64,000 bases of DNA from an uncultured Veillonellaceae bacterium (GTDB lineage Bacteria > Bacillota > Negativicutes > Veillonellales > Veillonellaceae). The stretch spans positions 32,658-96,657 of the forward strand of contig CAMBIX010000008.1 of assembly GCA_945867815.1 (NCBI GenBank), in the 5' to 3' direction. Below the pieces are notes generated by a model. The model did not search any database and was not told the DNA's origin. It was given only the letters and a program-made list of their open reading frames with translations. Within the stretch, counting starts at the first letter, position 1, and each line of letters starts with the position of its first letter. The position numbers and the translations under genes were made by a program. Below are positions 17,042 through 24,333 of this stretch, piece by piece.

Positions 17042-19167
17042 TGTTACAATTTACCCTTATTCAACGCTTACGGTATCGCTTGCATATACGTTGTAGTGGT
17101 CGTAAATTTACAGAAGCACAGGCCGCCTATATTGAAGATTTGTTGCAGGCACATGAAGCCATTACAAAGGCTAAGTTTATTACACGGCTGGGTGATATTA
17201 TTATCACTTTTAATGGTGATTTAGCGGCTGTGAAAGAGGCGGTTGAGGCCTTGCGGACTGTTGATTTGTCAGCAGCACCGGCCTTGCCTGATAATTCGCC
17301 ACGTCTTGTAAATAAGCGATATCGTGAACAGATGATAGATAAGACCTTGTTATATTTAGGAAAACGCTTATTATTGCCATTGCCTTTACGTGCAGCTTGG
17401 TCTTGGGCTAGCGCAGTTAAGTTTATAGGGCGGGCCGTTAAAGCTTTATGGCATCGTCAATTATCTGTCGAAGTATTAGATGGAACGGCTATTACCGTCT
17501 CTTTATTGCGTCAAGATGTATCGACAGCTGGTGCTGTTATGTATCTTTTAGGCGTTGGGGAAATTTTAGAAGAATGGACCTTGCGACGGTCTGTTCTTGA
17601 TTTAGCCCAAAGTATGTCCTTACATGTAGATAAGGTATGGGTTAAGGAAGGACAAGCTGAAGTAAGTAAACCAGTTAGTCAAGTTGTGGCTGGTGACCAT
17701 ATTATTATTCGTCATGGTGATGTCATTCCTTTGGATGGTGTCGTTCTTGATGGCGTTGTTTTAGTTAATGAAAGCTCCATGACTGGTGAAGCAGAAGCGG
17801 TTCGCCGAGAAGAAGGCCAATCTGTTTATGCAGGGACTGTTGTAGAAGATGGGCAATGCACAGTGGAAGTTCGTGGTAATGCGCAATCATCTCGTTATGA
17901 ACAGATTGTATCCATGATTGAAGATTCGGAACAGATGAAGTCAACTATGGAACAAAAGGCTTTCCGTATGGCCGATAAATTAGTACCTGTCAGCTTCTTA
18001 GGGACGATTGTTACTTATTTGTTGACGAGAAATACCTTAAAGGCTCTTTCCTTCTTAATGGTTGACTTCTCTTGTGCCTTGAAATTATCAACGCCACTAG
18101 CGGTTTTGTCGGCTATGGAAGAAGCGTCCAAACGAGGCATTACCGTTAAGGGCGGTAAGTTTATGGAACAAATCGCGGTAGCAGATATGGTTGTTTTGGA
18201 TAAGACGGGTACCTTAACAAAGGCTGAACCTGTTTTTGAAGATATCATTCCTTTTGATGGACGAGATAAGGATGAAATGCTAGCCTTAGCGGCTTGCTTA
18301 GAAGAGCATTTTCCTCATTCTATGGCTAAGGCCATTATTGAGGCAGCTGACGAAAAAGGCCTCTTGCATACGAAAGAAATGCATTCCAAGGTTGAGTATG
18401 TAGTGGCTCATGGCATTGCCTCTCGCGTTAATCGGTATCGCTGCCGTATTGGTAGTGCGCACTTTATCTTCGATGATAATAAGACTAAAATACCTGAATG
18501 TGAACAAGATAAGTTTGATAACTTGCCGAATACGTCATCTCATATTTTCTTGGCTATTGGTGGTGTTTTAGCAGCTGTGATTTGCATCAAAGACCCTATT
18601 CGTAAGGAAGCTAAGAGTGTAATTGCTGGCTTGCATGACTTAGGTGTAAAAAAAGTTGTTATGATGACTGGTGACAGTCGGCGTAATGCAGAACGCGTAG
18701 CTAAGCAATTAGGTATTGATGAGTTTCATGCAGAAGTCTTACCAGAAGATAAGGCCACTTATGTCAAAGAAGCAAAAGCTAAGGGCTATACAGTTATGAT
18801 GGTAGGCGACGGCATTAATGACTCGCCAGCTTTATCGGAAGCCAATGTAGGTGTTGCCATGAATGAAGGGGCACCAATTGCTCAGGAAATTGCTAATGTT
18901 ACCATATCGTCTGACCATTTACAGGCCTTAGTCGATTTGCGTAACATATCTATGCTTTTAATGCAGCGTATTAAGCATAACTTTAAAGGGATTGTTGGTG
19001 TCAATGGGTCTTTAGTGGCCTTAGGTGTTTTATCTATATTGCCACCGAGTTCAACAGCTTGGATTCATAATTTTTATACCCTAGCTGTTGGATTGCACAG
19101 TATGACGCCTTTGCTTCCCGTAAGAGAACAAGAAAAGTTTTTACAAGTTCCTCTAGTTAAGGCTTAG
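17041..19167 (+). CDS. Heavy-metal-translocating P1B-type ATPase
   Basis: A 708-aa ATP-driven metal transporter. It has an N-terminal HMA-like domain (about 1-75, without a CxxC pair), membrane segments, actuator motif MTGEAEAV, phosphorylation site DKTGTLT (Asp near 387), nucleotide-domain features and the hinge GDGINDSPAL. In the metal-binding membrane helix the usual CPC is replaced by SCALKLSTP, so this is not a standard Cu or Zn/Cd pump; Mn, Fe or Zn export are options. The feo neighbourhood hints at iron or manganese homeostasis, which is inference only. Confidence 0.88.
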   Translation: MLQFTLIQRLRYRLHIRCSGRKFTEAQAAYIEDLLQAHEAITKAKFITRLGDIIITFNGDLAAVKEAVEALRTVDLSAAPALPDNSPRLVNKRYREQMIDKTLLYLGKRLLLPLPLRAAWSWASAVKFIGRAVKALWHRQLSVEVLDGTAITVSLLRQDVSTAGAVMYLLGVGEILEEWTLRRSVLDLAQSMSLHVDKVWVKEGQAEVSKPVSQVVAGDHIIIRHGDVIPLDGVVLDGVVLVNESSMTGEAEAVRREEGQSVYAGTVVEDGQCTVEVRGNAQSSRYEQIVSMIEDSEQMKSTMEQKAFRMADKLVPVSFLGTIVTYLLTRNTLKALSFLMVDFSCALKLSTPLAVLSAMEEASKRGITVKGGKFMEQIAVADMVVLDKTGTLTKAEPVFEDIIPFDGRDKDEMLALAACLEEHFPHSMAKAIIEAADEKGLLHTKEMHSKVEYVVAHGIASRVNRYRCRIGSAHFIFDDNKTKIPECEQDKFDNLPNTSSHIFLAIGGVLAAVICIKDPIRKEAKSVIAGLHDLGVKKVVMMTGDSRRNAERVAKQLGIDEFHAEVLPEDKATYVKEAKAKGYTVMMVGDGINDSPALSEANVGVAMNEGAPIAQEIANVTISSDHLQALVDLRNISMLLMQRIKHNFKGIVGVNGSLVALGVLSILPPSSTAWIHNFYTLAVGLHSMTPLLPVREQEKFLQVPLVKA

Positions 19168-19180
19168 ACAAAGTAAATAA

Positions 19181-19246
19181 AAACGGATGTACCTTATCCT
19201 AAAGGTAGGCGGGTTCCTGCTTTAGATAAGATATGTCCGTTTTTTC
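19181..19246 (+). terminator. Terminator after the P-type ATPase
   Basis: Long imperfect hairpin: AAACGGATGTACCTTATC on the left, GATAAGATATGTCCG on the right, with a smaller inner hairpin, followed by TTTTTT. Confidence 0.8.
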
Positions 19247-19308
19247 TAGTATTTTATAGGTGCCTATAGTAAAATAGAGAAGGTATTTTATTTATAGGGG
19301 GAAGTAGA

Positions 19309-19713
19309 ATGAAGGTTCTCGTAGATATATTCCTACGTACGTTATATATGAGTTTATTTATTATTTTGATTCCACTAGGAGCTTATACTATACATAATGG
19401 GTCTAGTGCAACGGTGGCTCTTTTTAGTTATGTGGTTTTATCGGTAGGTATTCCGGTTTTGTATATGACATCTAAGATTAGTGGCTTTGGCCCTAAGGAA
19501 CATCGAATTAATCGCTTTTTATACGTAGTTAGTTGGCTTATTGTTGAATTTGCTACCTACCATTCATTCTTTGCCGTGGATTTGAGTCTCTTGTGGACAC
19601 TGCCTAATGTAGGCCGTGATATTATCTTTGTTCTTCTTATGTATGTGCAGGTCTTTTTCTCGGTTATATTAGCTTATATTCTTACTAGCATTAAAAGAGG
19701 TGTGTGTCGATGA
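19309..19713 (+). CDS. Small polytopic membrane protein, unknown
   Basis: A 134-aa protein with about four hydrophobic segments (near residues 9-28, 32-52, 70-90 and 100-125) and basic cytoplasmic ends. No family was recognised. GGGGGAAG precedes the ATG. The stop overlaps the next start as ATGA, so it is translationally coupled to the next membrane protein. It is the first of three consecutive unknown membrane proteins. Confidence 0.7.
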   Translation: MKVLVDIFLRTLYMSLFIILIPLGAYTIHNGSSATVALFSYVVLSVGIPVLYMTSKISGFGPKEHRINRFLYVVSWLIVEFATYHSFFAVDLSLLWTLPNVGRDIIFVLLMYVQVFFSVILAYILTSIKRGVCR

Positions 19714-20576
19714 TTAGAGGCTTATTACGCAATATAGGCGCAACGGCCTTGTTGGCGGTTCCTATTACCCTCTTGGTAGGGTTAGGCAACTTAACCAATA
19801 TATCGATTAATGTATTTGGCCTCTTAGTTTTAGTTTTGCCATATATTTATCGACTGAATAGCCGCCTTCGTCACTGGTTGGCTGCTATGCCTTGGCACAG
19901 TGGTTATTATTTTTATAGTTGGTTATGGTGGCAGCTCTTTTTCTTCTTTGGCAGTACGGCTATTCCTATTAATATTGGCGACGCTCATAATTGGTTGATT
20001 ACTTTAATATGGGCTGTTGTATTGTTGGTTGTCACTTTAATTATTATTATTTGGGGTATGGCAGCTACTCTATTCTTTAAACGAGCTCATAAGCATGAAT
20101 GGATAGATACCACGCTAGATATAAGTGCCTATGCCTTGCCCGTACCCTTGCTTTTGATTGGAAATATTTTGTATTTAAATGTAACAGATCCTATGGTGGC
20201 TCTGCGAATTAGTCGAGGCGTCTTTACTTTATTGACCTTATTAACCTACTTTGGCTTGTTTGAAAGTATTGTGGTTATGCTAGCCTATTTATATCCAAGG
20301 TCAGACAACTATCGCCGCATTCGGCTTGTACGTATATTGGTTACTGTTTTAGTTTGGTTTGCTATTAATGCACATATGCTTTTAGGTGGCTATATACCAC
20401 AATGGGGTATGTACTTAATGGCGTTAGCTTTGCCTATGTTTCAGGCTAGTCCCCTTGTGTACATTACGCCAGCCGTATTTGAGTTTATCGTTTTTGGTAT
20501 AGCGGTTGCTTGTGGTATGTGGGTTGAAAGACGGCTTATTACTTATAGTAAGCGTAGACAGGCCACTAAAAGATAA
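19710..20576 (+). CDS. Polytopic membrane protein, unknown
   Basis: A 288-aa, very hydrophobic protein with roughly eight membrane segments and few polar loops (one contains KRAHKHEWIDTT). The start is ATG 19710, inside the ATGA overlap with the previous gene, with AAAGAGG nine bases upstream; the GTG at 19704 is less likely. I see no transporter or enzyme signature. Confidence 0.7.
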   Translation: MIRGLLRNIGATALLAVPITLLVGLGNLTNISINVFGLLVLVLPYIYRLNSRLRHWLAAMPWHSGYYFYSWLWWQLFFFFGSTAIPINIGDAHNWLITLIWAVVLLVVTLIIIIWGMAATLFFKRAHKHEWIDTTLDISAYALPVPLLLIGNILYLNVTDPMVALRISRGVFTLLTLLTYFGLFESIVVMLAYLYPRSDNYRRIRLVRILVTVLVWFAINAHMLLGGYIPQWGMYLMALALPMFQASPLVYITPAVFEFIVFGIAVACGMWVERRLITYSKRRQATKR

Positions 20577-20628
20577 ACTGCTAGTTAGTAGAATTATAAA
20601 ATGCGTTAGATATAATGGGTATAAATAA

Positions 20629-21318
20629 ATGAAAATAGAAACTAATACAAAGATAAAAAAGCCCAATAAGGAAATAATTTGTAGAAAATATAGAGATAAA
20701 AAGCAAGAGGTTAGTAATCCCTATAAGAGTTGGCGGCAACGCATTAGTCCTAGACAATATTTTATTTTTATTGTGCTTATACTTATTATTGCGGCCTTAA
20801 GTGTATTTGGCATTGGCTTTGTTGGGTGGAATTATATTCAATTATCCCTTTTGATTATTCCTGTATCCTTAGGCGCCTTCCTTGACCGCTATAAGATGGG
20901 GATAGCCTTGGCCTTAGTGATGGGATTGTATACGCTTATGTATGAAGTCTTTCAGAACTTTATTGCCATTAATTATATGAATTTTATTTTTAAAAATCCT
21001 ATTGTGGCTATATTGCCAGAAGTAATAGGCGTAGCCATCTTGTCTTGGGTTTATAGTAAGCTAGGCATAGCCTATAAATGGCTTCGTATAATAGCTGCTG
21101 CCTTTTCGGGTATGGCTGTTTATGAGCTTTGTATCTTACTAGGTGCTTATGTGGTAGGCAGGCCCTTGTTCTTATCTTGGACGGGTCTTTCCATAAGTGA
21201 TTTTTATAATATTCTTATTGGCGTAGGCCTTGTACAGTGGGGTGTGCTAAGTCTATTAGTAAGTCTTGTTTCTATACCTATTGTGTATGTGGTTGATTAT
21301 AAGTGGCCTAAATCGTGA
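20629..21318 (+). CDS. Polytopic membrane protein, unknown
   Basis: A 229-aa protein with a basic cytoplasmic N-terminus of about 45 residues followed by about six hydrophobic segments. The pattern resembles small ECF-type or DUF membrane proteins, but no motif confirms it. The ATG has no Shine-Dalgarno sequence; instead TATAAT lies at 20611-20616, so a very short or absent leader is conceivable. The 3' end, including the stop codon, is part of a degenerate tandem repeat (21298-21377). Confidence 0.65.
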   Translation: MKIETNTKIKKPNKEIICRKYRDKKQEVSNPYKSWRQRISPRQYFIFIVLILIIAALSVFGIGFVGWNYIQLSLLIIPVSLGAFLDRYKMGIALALVMGLYTLMYEVFQNFIAINYMNFIFKNPIVAILPEVIGVAILSWVYSKLGIAYKWLRIIAAAFSGMAVYELCILLGAYVVGRPLFLSWTGLSISDFYNILIGVGLVQWGVLSLLVSLVSIPIVYVVDYKWPKS

Positions 21319-21377
21319 TATATATAAGTGGTCTAAGTTATTAAATCGTGATGCATATAAGTGGTTTAAGTTGTGAT
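21298..21377 (+). repeat. Three degenerate tandem copies spanning a stop codon
   Basis: Copies at 21298-21319, 21323-21352 and 21356-21377 share TATAAGTGG, a C/T-variable TCTAA or TTTAA block and a TCGTGAT or TTGTGAT end. The first copy encodes the last residues and TGA of the upstream membrane protein; the others lie in the intergenic region. Confidence 0.8.
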
Positions 21378-21422
21378 AACTAATTGATAAGGGTATTTAT
21401 AATTATATAAGGAGAATAGAGA

Positions 21423-21455
21423 CCAATTTACAGTGATTTGTAAGTTGGTTTTCTT
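21423..21455 (+). terminator. Terminator or attenuator upstream of the znuA-like gene
   Basis: Ten-bp stem CCAATTTACA (21423-21432) with TGTAAGTTGG (21439-21448), one G-T pair, then TTTTCTT. It lies between the membrane-protein group and the lipoprotein gene. Confidence 0.65.
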
Positions 21456-21509
21456 GTATAGATAGGCGTTAAGTAAAAACAAGCGTGGTAGGAAAGAAAA
21501 GAGGAGGCT

Positions 21510-22514
21510 ATGAAAGTGGACTTAAAGAGAAGAAATAGTAAATTACATTGGCTTTTTTATAGTTTCCTAAGCTTTATTTTTTTATTTACTTTAGTTTTGG
21601 CTAGTGGCTGCACCAGTCAGTCAAAGCCAACAGATGGTAAATTGCAGGTAGTCACTACAATTTATCCTGTTTATGATCTGGCTAAGGTTATTGGCGGAGA
21701 TAAGGCGGATGTAACTATGCTGGTAGCACCAGGGGTGGAACCTCATGATTGGGAACCGATGGTGTCAAACTTAAAAGCTATTGGTAAGGCACAAGTTTTT
21801 TTGTATAATGGGGCGGGTATGGAGCCTGTACAGAAGCTTTTGACTAAAGATGTGTTGCGTCAGGCTTTGCCAGTAGATTTGTCTAAGTCGGTTGTGGTAC
21901 GGCCAATGGAGGAAGAAGAAGTTAATCTTGAGGCTGATGATAGACACACAGCAGCTAATCATAAAGACAATCATGAGGCTGAACATGTTCATATGGATGA
22001 TCCTCATATTTGGCTTGATCCGCTTAATGTAGAAAAAGAAGTTGATGCGGTAGTAGCGGCTTTTTCTAAAGAAGATCCAGCGAATGCTGCCTATTACGCA
22101 GAAAATGGTCGCAAGTATAAAGAACAGTTACAGGCCTTAAATCAAGCTTATGTGGATTGGGCTAAAACCGTGAAAGATAAGAATTTAGTTGTTACCCATG
22201 AGGCCTTTGGTTATTTGGCAGCTCAATATGGATTTAAACAGGTAGGCATTATGGGTATATTTCCTGATACAGAACCTACACCGGATAAGATGGCTCGTAT
22301 CGTCTCCTTTATTAAGAAGAATCATGTAAAAGCTATTTTTTCGGAAGCCTTGGTTAGTCCCAAGCTAGCTGATGCTATTGCTAAGGAGACGGGCGTTCAT
22401 GTGTACCAGTTAAATACAGTGGAAGCCTTAAGTAAGGAAGACATGGCTCAGGGGGATACGTATTTAACTTTGATGCGACAGAATTTGAAGATTTTACAAG
22501 AGGCCTTGCATTAA
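21510..22514 (+). CDS. znuA: Zinc/manganese ABC transporter substrate-binding lipoprotein (ZnuA-like)
   Basis: A 334-aa cluster A-I metal-binding lipoprotein. The signal peptide ends with lipobox LASGC (Cys near 34). The mature protein starts with VVTTIYPVYDLAKVIGG and has ligand motifs GVEPHDWEP, DDPHIWLDP, VTHEAFGYLA and the late IFSEALVSPKLA. A His-rich loop (DDRHTAANHKDNHEAEHVH) near residues 143-161 favours zinc. GAGGAGG precedes the ATG. No permease or ATPase gene flanks it, so it must work with a transporter encoded elsewhere. Confidence 0.88.
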   Translation: MKVDLKRRNSKLHWLFYSFLSFIFLFTLVLASGCTSQSKPTDGKLQVVTTIYPVYDLAKVIGGDKADVTMLVAPGVEPHDWEPMVSNLKAIGKAQVFLYNGAGMEPVQKLLTKDVLRQALPVDLSKSVVVRPMEEEEVNLEADDRHTAANHKDNHEAEHVHMDDPHIWLDPLNVEKEVDAVVAAFSKEDPANAAYYAENGRKYKEQLQALNQAYVDWAKTVKDKNLVVTHEAFGYLAAQYGFKQVGIMGIFPDTEPTPDKMARIVSFIKKNHVKAIFSEALVSPKLADAIAKETGVHVYQLNTVEALSKEDMAQGDTYLTLMRQNLKILQEALH

Positions 22515-22633
22515 TGAGGCTTGTGGTGCTTGCTAAGATAGAAGCCTTGTTAAGAGTTAACTTTTTCTGATACTAGGTAGTTTTTTAGTTGGCTAAAGAT
22601 GCGTCTTGACTGAAAGAAGACCTATATAAACGG

Positions 22634-22662
22634 TTGTCAGCTCTTCTGGTATATGCTAAAAT
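22634..22662 (+). promoter_or_regulatory. Promoter of the SCIFF peptide gene
   Basis: TTGTCA (22634-22639), a 17-bp spacer and TAAAAT (22657-22662), 33 bp before the peptide start. Confidence 0.7.
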
Positions 22663-22694
22663 GGATGAGAAGTGAAGGGTAAGGAGGAATACCG

Positions 22695-22838
22695 ATGGCT
22701 AAACATATTCGTACGATTAATACAGAATCGTTACAGAAAACAGCGAAAACTGGTGGTTGTGGTGAATGCCAAACATCTTGTCAGTCCGCTTGTAAAACAA
22801 GTTGCACGGTAGGCAACCAAGTTTGCAAACAAAAATAA
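22695..22838 (+). CDS. scfA: SCIFF six-cysteine peptide (ranthipeptide precursor)
   Basis: A 47-aa precursor of the 'six cysteines in forty-five residues' family. The leader starts MAKHIRTINTESLQKTAKTG, and the core has cysteines in the spacing CGECQTSC, SACKTSC and a final QVCKQK. AAGGAGG lies upstream of the ATG. A radical SAM maturase gene follows, so the peptide is expected to receive thioether crosslinks from Cys to neighbouring Thr or other residues. Its biological role is not established. It is below usual ORF cut-offs. Confidence 0.93.
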   Translation: MAKHIRTINTESLQKTAKTGGCGECQTSCQSACKTSCTVGNQVCKQK

Positions 22839-22856
22839 GTAGCGATACAGTTGAGG

Positions 22857-22893
22857 GGCTGTAACGGGGTTTGTATCCTGTTACAGCCTTTTT
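22857..22893 (+). terminator. Attenuator between SCIFF peptide and maturase
   Basis: Stem GGCTGTAAC (22857-22865) with GTTACAGCC (22880-22888), then TTTTT. It lies inside the presumed operon, so partial termination would give more peptide mRNA than maturase mRNA. Confidence 0.85.
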
Positions 22894-22908
22894 CATAATG
22901 GAGGAAGT

Positions 22909-24324
22909 ATGTTGGAATTAAAGCCAATGATTCATACATTCAAAATGGATGATACGTATTATTGCTTGGATGTAAATAGTGGTATTATTCATGTCATTGA
23001 TGAAGATACAGATAAAGTATTATCTGTTTATGATGGCACCAATCGGCAGGAAGCTTTGATTAAGTTAGCTGGCCAATTAGATAAGGTAGAAGCCATTGAA
23101 ATTATGGATGAGGTAGATGAACTTATCCGGCAGGAAGTTTTATTCGCCCCTATGTCGCCAGATTTTAAACTGGTAGCGGAAGAGAAGCCGGTTGTTAAGG
23201 CCCTTTGTCTTAATATTGCTCATGACTGCAATTTGGCCTGTAAGTATTGCTTTGCCAGTCAAGGCGATTATGGCGGCGTCAAACGGGAACTTATGAGTTT
23301 TGATGTAGCTAAACGAGCTGTTGATTTTCTTATTCAAATGAGTGGTAATCGGCAACATTGTGAAATTGACTTCTTTGGCGGTGAACCGCTTTTGAACTGG
23401 GACGTAGTTAAGCAGACCGTTGCCTACATTGAAAAAGTCGCTAAGGAAAATAATAAGATTTTCAAATTGACGATGACGACCAATGGCATGCTGTTAAGTC
23501 AAGATAAAATTGATTTTCTAAATGATCATAATATGAGTATGGTCTTGTCTATTGATGGACGGGAAGAAGTTCATAACCGGATGCGCCCGTCAGCTGGTGG
23601 CCAGGATACCTATAAGACGATTGCCCATAACCTACAGAATGCAGTAAAGCAGCGTGATGGCCGTGAATATTATGTGCGTGGTACTTATACACATAAGAAT
23701 TTAGACTTTGTTAAAGACGTAGAAGCTATGTCAGCTCTTGGCTTTGAACATTTATCTATGGAACCCGTAGTTGGGGATGACAATGAATACGCCTTACGAG
23801 AAGAAGATTTACCAATCCTAGATAAAGAATACGAGAAATTAGCTCATTTGTATTTACAACGACAAAAAGAGGGCTGGGGTGAAAAGTTTAACTTCTTCCA
23901 TTTCCGTATGGATTTGTATCGTGGCCCATGTATGGCTAAACGACTTCGTGGTTGTGGGTCTGGCCATGAATATATGGCAGTTGTACCGAATGGGGATATT
24001 TATCCATGCCATCAATTCGTTGGCAAAGAAGAATATATCTTAGGTAATGTTTATGATGGGTTAAAGAACTTTGACATACCGAAGGAATTTAGAGATACCC
24101 ATGTGCTAACAAAGCCGGTTTGCGCTGAATGCTGGGCTAAGTTCTTTTGCTCTGGTGGTTGTCATGTTAATAATATTAATTATGGTGGCAGTTTGCAGCA
24201 GCCATATGAAATGGGCTGTCACTTACAAAAGAAGCGTATTGAATGCGCAATTATGATTCAAGCGGAATTGGATGAATGGAATCGGACGCATGAACGGAAG
24301 ATTGATGCAGGGGTTCCACAATAG
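22909..24324 (+). CDS. scfB: SCIFF peptide radical SAM maturase
   Basis: A 471-aa radical SAM enzyme installing thioether bonds in the SCIFF peptide. An N-terminal peptide-binding (RRE-like) region of about 90 residues is followed by the radical SAM cluster motif CNLACKYCFASQG, FFGGEPLLNW and TTNGMLL. A C-terminal SPASM/twitch domain has CGSGHEYMAVVPNGDIYPCH and CAECWAKFFCSGGC for auxiliary Fe-S clusters. It starts 15 bp after the attenuator. The length and the adjacent substrate make the assignment firm. Confidence 0.94.
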   Translation: MLELKPMIHTFKMDDTYYCLDVNSGIIHVIDEDTDKVLSVYDGTNRQEALIKLAGQLDKVEAIEIMDEVDELIRQEVLFAPMSPDFKLVAEEKPVVKALCLNIAHDCNLACKYCFASQGDYGGVKRELMSFDVAKRAVDFLIQMSGNRQHCEIDFFGGEPLLNWDVVKQTVAYIEKVAKENNKIFKLTMTTNGMLLSQDKIDFLNDHNMSMVLSIDGREEVHNRMRPSAGGQDTYKTIAHNLQNAVKQRDGREYYVRGTYTHKNLDFVKDVEAMSALGFEHLSMEPVVGDDNEYALREEDLPILDKEYEKLAHLYLQRQKEGWGEKFNFFHFRMDLYRGPCMAKRLRGCGSGHEYMAVVPNGDIYPCHQFVGKEEYILGNVYDGLKNFDIPKEFRDTHVLTKPVCAECWAKFFCSGGCHVNNINYGGSLQQPYEMGCHLQKKRIECAIMIQAELDEWNRTHERKIDAGVPQ

Positions 24325-24333
24325 GAGGCAATC

